This document shows positions 7,642 through 13,015 of a stretch of 13,015 nucleotides of DNA, in pieces. Both the position numbers and the translations under genes were made by a program. Source of the stretch: Deltaproteobacteria bacterium GWA2_55_10 (lineage in GTDB: Bacteria; Desulfobacterota; GWC2-55-46). The stretch spans positions 1 through 13,015 of the forward strand of contig MGPL01000149.1 in NCBI GenBank assembly GCA_001797415.1, given 5' to 3'. The notes beneath the pieces were generated by a model. That model was not told the DNA's origin. It did not search any database and was given only the letters and a program-made list of their open reading frames with translations. Each line of letters begins with the position of its first letter. Position 1 is the stretch's first letter.

Positions 7642-8526
7642 TCAAGGCGTGAGCACCCTTATCTTCCCTGGAAGGACTGATATCTCCACGTCGCCCCGCC
7701 ATTCAAAGGGCTCTCCGTCAACGTGAACCGCGCTCAGGTTCCAGCCCTTGATCTCGGCCTCTTTGCCGCGCGCTAACCGGAGGCCCTTGTGGCTGGCGAT
7801 TTTACCCCTGAACAGCTTCAATCCCAGGCCAAGCGCGCTAAAAAAGCTGGTCCGGGGCACGAAAGCAAAATCCAGAAGCCCATCGTCCATGCGGGCATCC
7901 GGCGAAATGACCGCGTTGCCGCCGAAATGCCCGGTATTGGCGGCAGTGAGAAGAAGCGGCCTGCCCTCTATCGCGCTGCCGTCGACCGTGAGGACGACCT
8001 CTCCGGGCCTGAAGCGGAAATATTCCAGAAGAGCGAGCGGGAAATAGGGCGCTATGCCCCGTATCCTGCTGCTCAAGCGTCCTTCATTATAACGCCTGCT
8101 CAGATGGGCCTCGAATGCAAAGCCAGCGGTAGAGAAAAAATATCTGCCGCAGGCAACTCCGGCGTCCATTGCCCTTATCCGCCCTGACTTCAGGAGCCCG
8201 ATGGCCCCTTCCAGGTCGAACGGTATACCGAGCGAACAGGCAAGTGCATTTCCGGAGCCGGTTGGCAGAATGCCAAGTGCGGTATCGGTGCCCACGAGGG
8301 CGCTGGCGATATTATTTATAGTCCCGTCGCCCCCGCAGGCAAAGACGACCTCATAGCCCTTTTCAGCCGCATCAGAAGAAAGCCGGGCGGCATGCTCCCT
8401 GTCCATTGCCGCCTTTACCTCGAATATGCCGGCCTCGTCCTTCAGGACCTTTCTTATAGCCTCTGAAAGGCGGCTGAGTTTGCCTGAACGGCCTGCATGC
8501 GAATTGATTATGAAACGGACCTTCAT
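7642..8526 (-). CDS. Diacylglycerol kinase / lipid kinase family protein (DagK/YegS-like)
   Basis: The 294-residue protein starts with the Rossmann-like strand VRFIINSHAGRSGK (3-16) typical of the DAG/sphingosine kinase catalytic domain. It has the nucleotide-binding motif GGDGT (65-69) and then GILPTGSGNALACSLGIP (85-102), and it ends with HVDGEPF and a short beta-rich C-terminal domain. These enzymes phosphorylate a lipid hydroxyl (diacylglycerol, undecaprenol-like or ceramide-like) with ATP at the membrane face. The substrate cannot be told by eye. ATG 8526 follows a GGAGG site (8532-8536) by about six bases. It is the first gene of the leftward run that continues with the GH15-like gene after about 60 to 80 bases, and it is divergent from the PEBP gene. 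Confidence 0.92.
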   Translation of the reverse strand: MKVRFIINSHAGRSGKLSRLSEAIRKVLKDEAGIFEVKAAMDREHAARLSSDAAEKGYEVVFACGGDGTINNIASALVGTDTALGILPTGSGNALACSLGIPFDLEGAIGLLKSGRIRAMDAGVACGRYFFSTAGFAFEAHLSRRYNEGRLSSRIRGIAPYFPLALLEYFRFRPGEVVLTVDGSAIEGRPLLLTAANTGHFGGNAVISPDARMDDGLLDFAFVPRTSFFSALGLGLKLFRGKIASHKGLRLARGKEAEIKGWNLSAVHVDGEPFEWRGDVEISVLPGKIRVLTP

Positions 8527-8597
8527 TGCGAGCCTCCGGGATTATAATAATTTGGATGAAGGAGCTGTTTCAAGTAGAATCCTGTAAGGTGGTACAG

Positions 8598-8625
8598 TTG
8601 CAAAAAATACATCTCCCGATACAAT
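8598..8625 (+). promoter_or_regulatory. Probable promoter of the PEBP gene
   Basis: TTGCAA (8598-8603), a 16-base spacer and TACAAT (8620-8625) match the sigma-70 consensus at four and five of six positions. The predicted start near 8632 leaves a leader of about 18 bases that contains the AGGTG ribosome site (8640-8644). Confidence 0.5.
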
Positions 8626-8649
8626 CTATGTACAAGCACAGGTGATCCC

Positions 8650-9183
8650 ATGAAGACAGCCTTTCTGGTCATCGGTTTCTTACTGGCCTTGACATTCAAC
8701 TCGTATGGAGGTGAGCGCGTGTTCCGGATAGAGAGCCCGGACTTCAAGGAAGGCGGACCGATACCGAAGAAGTTCACCTGCGAAGGCGAGAACCTTTCTC
8801 CCCAAATCAAATGGGGGGAGCCGCCCGAAGGCACGAAGAGCTACGCGCTCGTAGTCGAAGACCCTGACGCGCCCATGGGCACGTTCGTACACTGGGTGGT
8901 CTTTGACCTTCCTTCGGATGTAAGGGAGCTTGAAAGGGGCGTGGGCAGCAACGGCGCTGGCTCCAACGGCATAAAGCAGGGGCTTACGGACTTCGGACAG
9001 ACCGGCTACGGAGGGCCGTGCCCGCCAAAGGGCCACGGCAGGCACAGATATAATTTCGTCTTGAAAGCCCTTGACGTGCCCTCGTTGGAACTTCCGGACG
9101 GCGCAAAGAAGAGCGAGATAGAGAGGGCCACAAGGGGCCACGTGCTCGCGGAGACGAGGCTCACCGGGATATTCCAACGATAA
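8650..9183 (+). CDS. Secreted PEBP family protein (YbhB/YbcL, Raf-kinase-inhibitor-like)
   Basis: The 177-residue protein has a signal peptide: Lys2, a hydrophobic core at 4-16 and a small-residue region NSYGG, with cleavage expected near residue 20-22, so the mature domain should be exported. The PEBP ligand-site motifs follow: DPDAP (71-75), HWVVFDLP (81-88) and YGGPCPPKGHGRHRYNF (120-136). The family binds phospholipid head groups or small anions. Bacterial members have few assigned roles, and YbcL is linked to host signalling in uropathogenic E. coli. Cys44 and Cys124 are the only mature cysteines and could form a disulfide outside the cytosol. ATG 8650 has AGGTG five bases upstream. It stands alone between two leftward transcription units. 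Confidence 0.93.
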   Translation: MKTAFLVIGFLLALTFNSYGGERVFRIESPDFKEGGPIPKKFTCEGENLSPQIKWGEPPEGTKSYALVVEDPDAPMGTFVHWVVFDLPSDVRELERGVGSNGAGSNGIKQGLTDFGQTGYGGPCPPKGHGRHRYNFVLKALDVPSLELPDGAKKSEIERATRGHVLAETRLTGIFQR

Positions 9184-9225
9184 GCCTCTACTTTCTTTTT
9201 TAAAAAAAAGTAGCAAAGAAAAAAC
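9182..9225. repeat. AT-rich hairpin repeat, copy 2
   Basis: Directly after the PEBP stop comes AAGCCTC, then CTACTTTCTTTTTT pairing with AAAAAAAAGTAG, then CAAAGAAAAAAC. It shares its start, T-rich and A-rich core and end with the copy at 2132-2177. The closing pairs differ but still match (CTAC/GTAG here, CTTC/GAAG there), which hints that the hairpin itself is maintained. It may act as a 3' end element for the PEBP transcript, although no U tract follows. Confidence 0.6.
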
Positions 9226-9294
9226 AGCTTCGCTTCAAATAGACGCTATCTATAAATGGCGAGATCGATCCCAGGACTTGCCGTTTCTCGCATT

Positions 9295-9309
9295 TTTGAC
9301 CGCGTCAAA
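9295..9309. terminator. Small hairpin after sdhE
   Basis: TTTGAC (9295-9300) and GTCAAA (9304-9309) form a six-base-pair stem with a CGC loop, 16 bases beyond the sdhE stop. There is no U run, so it is at most a weak terminator or a processing site. The remaining bases between 9226 and 9294 show no gene. Confidence 0.35.
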
Positions 9310-9324
9310 TCATAACAGCCGATT

Positions 9325-10200
9325 CTACCTTACGACCTTCTCAGGCGAGACCAGGTGCCTTCCGAGCCCCATCGCAGCGGGGCTCAGGCCCATCGCAAGG
9401 CCCACGAGCTGCGAGAGGTGGAATACCGGCATCTCTATTTTCTTATCGACTGCCTTCTCGGCGAGCCTCTGGTAGTTATCCAGGTTGATATGGCAGAAGG
9501 GGCATGGCGTCACAAAGCAATTGGCGCCCCTTGATTTCCCGTCCAGCAGCCTCACCGCCGTCATCTTCTCCGCTGTCTTCTCCGCGACCAGGTCCACCTG
9601 AAAGCCGCAGCACTTGGTCTTCCCCCTGTACTCGACAGGTTCCGCGCCCAGCGCCTTTATCGTCGCTTCGAGCGACCAGGGCTTCTCAGGATCGTCAAAG
9701 CCGAGCGCGTCCGAAGGCCTCAGACTGTGGCAGCCGTAAAAGGGCGCGACCTTGAGCCAATCAAGAGGCCTCTTCACCTGCCTCTTGAGATTCTCAAGAC
9801 CGTAATCCCCGGCGAGCACCCATAGGAGCTGCTTGACCTCGGTCTTGCCGCTGTATACGAGACCTATCTTCGCGAGCACCTTGTTGGTCTCGTCAAGGAG
9901 CTTCCGGTCTTTTTTGAGATCCCTGTTCGCCGTGGACATCACCATGAGGCATGTGGAGCAGATGGTCATGATGTCCATGCCCATTGCCTCTGCTTCGGCG
10001 AATATGCGGGCGTTAAGCGCGATATAGAGAGGGTAGTCGTAATCGGTAAGAAGGCCCGCTCCGCAGCAATTGGCTTTCGGCATGTCATGCAGCTCTATGC
10101 CGAGCATCCCGGCCACGAGCCGGGTCGTGTCGTTCGTCTCCTTTGTCATGTGCTGGGAGACACAGCCCGGATAATATGCGTACCTCAGTTTTCCCGCCAA
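9325..10200 (-). CDS. sdhE: SdhE/HdrB-like CCG-domain subunit of a non-classical succinate dehydrogenase/fumarate reductase
   Basis: The 291-residue protein holds two CCG motifs of the heterodisulfide-reductase B type. The first uses Cys13, Cys45-Cys46, Cys81 and Cys84 (CX31CCGX33CX2C). The second uses Cys157, Cys197-Cys198, Cys233 and Cys236, with an extra Cys228. In HdrB such motifs bind non-cubane 4Fe-4S clusters. In Sulfolobus SdhABEF-like and Campylobacter/Wolinella MfrABE complexes, this subunit replaces the usual cytochrome b anchor and passes electrons to or from quinone or thiols. No membrane helix is visible, so attachment would be peripheral. The start is TTG 10200, chosen because AAGGAG (10208-10213) lies seven bases upstream; the gap to sdhB is four bases. 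It is the last gene of the operon. This sdhE is unrelated to the small flavinylation factor of the same name. Confidence 0.9.
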   Translation of the reverse strand: MAGKLRYAYYPGCVSQHMTKETNDTTRLVAGMLGIELHDMPKANCCGAGLLTDYDYPLYIALNARIFAEAEAMGMDIMTICSTCLMVMSTANRDLKKDRKLLDETNKVLAKIGLVYSGKTEVKQLLWVLAGDYGLENLKRQVKRPLDWLKVAPFYGCHSLRPSDALGFDDPEKPWSLEATIKALGAEPVEYRGKTKCCGFQVDLVAEKTAEKMTAVRLLDGKSRGANCFVTPCPFCHINLDNYQRLAEKAVDKKIEMPVFHLSQLVGLAMGLSPAAMGLGRHLVSPEKVVR

Positions 10201-10204
10201 ATCC

Positions 10205-11176
10205 CTACTCCTTTTTCTTCCCGGGCTTCCTCCCGGCTTTCCGGTCTATCTCTTCGTAGACCTTCCTGACCTCGTCTATCTTGTCTATCTGGGGGCGTAT
10301 GTACGGATGCGGCATCTTCCCGTGCAGCTCCAATTTGATGCCCATCGGTATCATTCCGAGAGAGCGCAGGAACCCGAGCGTCTTGAAGGTCATTGCCGCC
10401 TCGTCGAGCCTGCCGACCCTCTCGACCGAATCGGCCATTGCAGCAACATGCTTTGCGCCGGGGTTCTCCAGTATCCCTTCCTTCATGGCGGCCGAGCGCA
10501 GCAGTTCTATCTGCTTCAACGGCTTTACGTCCTTGGGACAGTACTGCGTGCAGTGTATGCAGCGCACGCAGTCCCATACCCCGTGCTCCTCCGAGAGCTT
10601 CGCGAGCCTCCTGCCCTCCTGGCCCTCCCTGATGTCGCCAACGAACCTCCAGGCCTTCGCGCTCGCCGCAGGGCCGATGAAATATCCGTCTATCTCAAGG
10701 GAGTTGCACTCGGCGTTGCAGCAGCCGCACATGATGCACCGCTGGCTGTCGTCGATCCGCTCCTGGGCCTCTGCCGTAACCGGGTTGCCGATGCTCTTCT
10801 CAGTCGGCGTCAGATAGGGGGTAACCTTATCAATTTTGCTCCAGAAGGGCTCCATGTCGACCACCAGGTCCTTTATGGGCCTGTAATTAGCGAGCGGCTC
10901 GATCGTCATCTCGCCCATCTTTTTGTACTCGGGCAATATCTGAAGGCTGCATGTAAGCCGGGCAAAGCCATTGACGGTCATCGCGCAGGAACCGCAGATG
11001 GCCGAGCGGCAGGACTTCCTGAAAGAGAGCGTGGGGTCCTCTTCCTCCTCAATCTTCAAGAGCGCTTCGAGGACGGTCATGCCCTCCGATACCTCGACCG
11101 AATATGCCTGATAATAGGGCTCCGGGGTCTCGGCGTCTGCCGGGTTATAACGCCTTATGCGGAATTTTATTTTCAT
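10205..11176 (-). CDS. sdhB: Succinate dehydrogenase/fumarate reductase iron-sulfur subunit, SdhABE type
   Basis: The N-terminal ferredoxin domain carries the 2Fe-2S ligands Cys56, Cys61, Cys64 and Cys76 (CRSAICGSC...C). The C-terminal domain has CIMCGCCNAEC (147-157), then CVRCIHCTQYCP (203-214). In classical SdhB the third cluster is 3Fe-4S, bound by a C-x5-C pair with a non-cysteine in between. Here Cys206 fills that position, so a second 4Fe-4S is expected, as reported for the Sulfolobus and MfrB-type enzymes. The 323-residue length exceeds the roughly 240 of classical SdhB; the extra tail, about 230-323, is also typical of this class. ATG 11176 lies three bases after sdhA's stop with only a distant GAGGA, so translation is coupled. 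It transfers electrons between FAD in SdhA and SdhE. Confidence 0.93.
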   Translation of the reverse strand: MKIKFRIRRYNPADAETPEPYYQAYSVEVSEGMTVLEALLKIEEEEDPTLSFRKSCRSAICGSCAMTVNGFARLTCSLQILPEYKKMGEMTIEPLANYRPIKDLVVDMEPFWSKIDKVTPYLTPTEKSIGNPVTAEAQERIDDSQRCIMCGCCNAECNSLEIDGYFIGPAASAKAWRFVGDIREGQEGRRLAKLSEEHGVWDCVRCIHCTQYCPKDVKPLKQIELLRSAAMKEGILENPGAKHVAAMADSVERVGRLDEAAMTFKTLGFLRSLGMIPMGIKLELHGKMPHPYIRPQIDKIDEVRKVYEEIDRKAGRKPGKKKE

Positions 11177-11179
11177 ATC

Positions 11180-12850
11180 TTAATACTTTCGTTCCTCAGG
11201 CTTGTACTTCGTAATCTTCACATCCTTGTATCTGACCTTGATCTCGCCTTTTTCCTTATAGACGAGAGTATGCTTTAGCCAATTGGCGTCATCTCTTTTC
11301 GTGAAATCCGTCCTGAAATGCGAGCCCCTCGACTCCTCCCTCTTGAGGGCCCCCAACAATATCGACTCGCATATATCGAGCATGCCGCCGAGCTCCATGG
11401 CGTGAAGGAGCTCGTTATTGAAGCGCTCCCCCTTATCAGTCAGGGCGATCATCCTGTATCTTTCCTTTAGCTCCCTGATCCTGTCATATCCCTTTGAGAG
11501 CCTCTCCCTGTTCCTGAATATCCCGCAGAAATCTTCCATGACGCCTGTCATCTCGTTCCGCAACGCATAGGCGGACTCTCCGTTATCCCTTCGCACTATT
11601 CCTGCCACCCCGTGTGCCGCGTCCCTCAGGGCGCTGTCAGGAAAGGGCATTATATCGGTTGAAGAGCAGAACCCGGCCGCCTTTTTACCGGCCCTTCTGC
11701 CGAAAACAATCGTTTCAAGGAGAGAATTTCCGCCGAGCCTGTTAGCGCCGTGCACGCTCACGCAGGCGCTCTCCCCTGCCGCGAAAAGCCCTGGCACGCC
11801 GGTCTGGCCGTCTACATCCGTTGCTATGCCGCCCATCGAGTAATGCTGGCCGGGCTTCACCGGCACAGGCTCTTCCACCGGGTCTACCCCGGCGAAGTTG
11901 ATGGCAAGGTCCCTTATCTGCGAGAGCCTCGTCTTTATCTTCTCGGCGCCAAGATGCCTCAGGTCAAGCAGCACGCAGCCGGCAACACCCCTGCCCTCTT
12001 CTATCTCGGTCTGCTCGGCGCGGCTTACCACGTCTCGGCTCGCGAGCTCCTGCACCTTTGGCGCGTATTTGAACATGAACCTCTCATCCAGAGAGTTAAG
12101 CAGATAGCCGCCTTCTCCCCTCGCGCCCTCGGTCATCAGTATGCCGGTCCTGGGCAGCACGGTCGGATGGAACTGGACGAACTCCATGTCCATAAGGGGC
12201 GCACCGGCATCGAGGGCGAGGGCCATGCCGTCGCCCGTGGAGGAGAGCGCGTTGGTGGTGGTCCTGTAGACCCTGCCGTAACCGCCGGTGGCGACTGTAA
12301 CGGCCTTTGAGTGAAGCCTGTGGAGCTTGCCTGACTCGATCTCTATCGCTATCACGCCCGCGGCTCTTCCGCCCTCAACGACTATTTTAACGGCGTGCCA
12401 TTCGTCGTATATGGCGACCCCGTGCTTCAAGAGCTGTTCGTACATGACATGAAGGAGGGCATGCCCTGTCCTGTCGGCGAGGTAGCATGTCCTCGGGTAT
12501 CCTGCGCCGCCAAAGGGCCTCTGAGCTATATTGCCAACGCTATCGCGGCTGAAGATAGCTCCCATGCCTTCCAGCTCGCGGATGTCAGCGGGGGCTTCCC
12601 TGCACATGACCTCTATGGCGTCCTGGTCGCCGAGATAGTCGCTCCCCTTCACGGTATCGAACGCGTGGGCTTCCCAGGAATCGGTATCCTTGAGCACGGC
12701 GTTTATCCCGCCCTGCGCCGCGACCGAATGGCTCCTCACGGGGTATATCTTCGACACCACGGCAACGCTCAGGCCCGCCCTCGCCGCCTCTATCGCGGCC
12801 CTCATGCCGGCGAGCCCGGCTCCCACTATGACGCAATCATGCCTGACCAG
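11180..12850 (-). CDS. sdhA: Succinate dehydrogenase/fumarate reductase flavoprotein subunit
   Basis: The Rossmann FAD motif VIVGAGLAGMRAA opens the protein, followed by RSHSVAAQGGINAVL with the flavin-linking His41. Active-site features are QFHPT (His228), TEGARGEGG with the catalytic Arg244, QHYSMGGI (His336) and HGANRLGGNSLLE (Arg371). The C-terminus has ESRGSHFRTDF and NWLKHT. It oxidises succinate or reduces fumarate. I place the start at CTG 12848-12850, giving 556 residues: GGAGG (12858-12862) lies seven bases upstream and the product begins MVRHDCVIVGAG, the usual N-terminus. The first ATG/GTG/TTG in frame is a GTG at 12824-12826 inside the FAD strand and would cut off the first beta strand. 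No Tat signal is present, unlike the periplasmic MfrA, so the enzyme should face the cytosol. Confidence 0.92.
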   Translation of the reverse strand: MVRHDCVIVGAGLAGMRAAIEAARAGLSVAVVSKIYPVRSHSVAAQGGINAVLKDTDSWEAHAFDTVKGSDYLGDQDAIEVMCREAPADIRELEGMGAIFSRDSVGNIAQRPFGGAGYPRTCYLADRTGHALLHVMYEQLLKHGVAIYDEWHAVKIVVEGGRAAGVIAIEIESGKLHRLHSKAVTVATGGYGRVYRTTTNALSSTGDGMALALDAGAPLMDMEFVQFHPTVLPRTGILMTEGARGEGGYLLNSLDERFMFKYAPKVQELASRDVVSRAEQTEIEEGRGVAGCVLLDLRHLGAEKIKTRLSQIRDLAINFAGVDPVEEPVPVKPGQHYSMGGIATDVDGQTGVPGLFAAGESACVSVHGANRLGGNSLLETIVFGRRAGKKAAGFCSSTDIMPFPDSALRDAAHGVAGIVRRDNGESAYALRNEMTGVMEDFCGIFRNRERLSKGYDRIRELKERYRMIALTDKGERFNNELLHAMELGGMLDICESILLGALKREESRGSHFRTDFTKRDDANWLKHTLVYKEKGEIKVRYKDVKITKYKPEERKY

Positions 12851-12857
12851 TGTAATG

Positions 12858-12862
12858 CCTCC
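12858..12862 (-). promoter_or_regulatory. Ribosome binding site that decides the CTG start of sdhA
   Basis: GGAGG on the minus strand is followed by seven bases and CTG. No ATG, GTG or TTG in the right frame lies within range; the only close ATG (12839-12841 region) is in another frame and stops after four codons. Confidence 0.7.
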
Positions 12863-12920
12863 AGAAAATGATAATTTGCTTTATATGGAATCGAAATTAC
12901 ATGAAGAGATTTTTCAAGAA

Positions 12921-12948
12921 AAGCTTGCCTGCTGAATTAGCAAAGCTT
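12921..12948. repeat. Dyad in the sdhA leader
   Basis: AAGCTT occurs at 12921-12926 and 12943-12948. The arms AAGCTTGC and GC-A-AAGCTT can pair with one bulged base around an 11-base loop. The right half overlaps the putative -10. It may be an operator or an mRNA hairpin. Confidence 0.35.
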
Positions 12949-12972
12949 ATCAGCAATCCGGCTGGCCGTCAA
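12944..12972 (-). promoter_or_regulatory. Possible promoter of sdhABE
   Basis: On the minus strand TTGACG (12967-12972), a 17-base spacer and TAAGCT (12944-12949) lie about 94 bases before the CTG start. The -35 is strong and the -10 weak, which would fit an activator-dependent promoter. The predicted leader of roughly 85 bases holds no open reading frame of note. Confidence 0.4.
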
Positions 12973-12992
12973 TTTGCCAATCGACTTTGAGT

Positions 12993-13015
12993 TTTTCACC
13001 TTCTCCCCTCAGGGG
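12993..13015. repeat. Half of a probable palindromic intergenic element at the window edge
   Basis: The final bases include CCCCTCAGGGG (13005-13015), a five-base-pair stem around a single C, preceded by TTTTCACCTTCT. G/C hairpins of the form CTCTCCCC...GGGGAGAG are common dispersed repeats between genes in many bacterial genomes. The window ends before the right arm can be read. Confidence 0.4.

Noticed and set aside
8541..8548. TATAAT on both strands just before the lipid kinase gene
   Set aside because: On the minus strand it is too close to the start codon, since the transcript would begin at the ribosome site. On the plus strand it has no -35 and lies far from the PEBP gene.
10307..11278. 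Open frame of 323 codons on the + strand, opposite sdhB and the end of sdhA
   Set aside because: sdhB is certain from its cysteine motifs, and the antisense frame has no recognisable features.
12950..13015. Frame entering from the right edge on the - strand and ending at TGA near 12950
   Set aside because: The translated piece reads through the GC-rich palindrome and the sdhA promoter region and looks like non-coding sequence. A real C-terminus cannot be excluded without the next bases.

Overview
The window is a gene-dense, chromosome-like stretch of bacterial DNA. It has moderately high GC, frequent ATA (Ile) and AGG (Arg) codons, and good Shine-Dalgarno sites before most genes. I see no phage, transposase, integrase, tRNA, rRNA or CRISPR array. 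The most informative locus for taxonomy is an anchor-less succinate dehydrogenase/fumarate reductase (sdhA-sdhB-sdhE) with a heterodisulfide-reductase-type CCG subunit. This suggests an anaerobic or microaerophilic lineage of the Desulfobacterota/Nitrospirota type. That placement is inference; there is no marker gene to prove it.

Layout, left to right. (1) 1-288, + strand: 3' end of a gene that enters from the left, tentatively a glycosyltransferase. (2) 289-2079, - strand: a YyaL/SPATA20-type thioredoxin-fold protein whose stop codon abuts the previous one. (3) 2080-2263: a divergent intergenic region with a textbook sigma-70 promoter reading right into a DJ-1/PfpI-family gene (2264-2809). 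(4) 2799-3793, - strand: a compact unit of an ArsR-type repressor, a 49-residue cysteine-rich peptide and a CopD-like four-helix membrane protein. Related AT-rich sites lie before arsR and before the peptide gene. (5) 3799-8526, - strand: a run of UvrD-like helicase, cation diffusion facilitator, GH15-like protein and diacylglycerol-kinase-family protein, transcribed from the kinase leftward. (6) 8650-9183, + strand: a secreted PEBP (YbhB/YbcL) protein. (7) 9325-12850, - strand: the sdhABE operon, whose first gene most likely starts with CTG. (8) 12851-13015: the operon's leader and a probable palindromic element cut by the window edge.

How the genes may work together. SdhA (FAD), SdhB (one 2Fe-2S and two probable 4Fe-4S sites) and SdhE (two CCG motifs) should form a single redox complex interconverting succinate and fumarate. 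Its electron partner is unclear because no membrane anchor is encoded beside it. The ArsR, Cys-peptide and CopD genes look like a small metal- or metalloid-responsive operon, and this is the best candidate here for an undescribed system. The remaining genes look like ordinary accessory or housekeeping functions that happen to be clustered. All functional statements rest on motifs read by eye; no similarity search was run.
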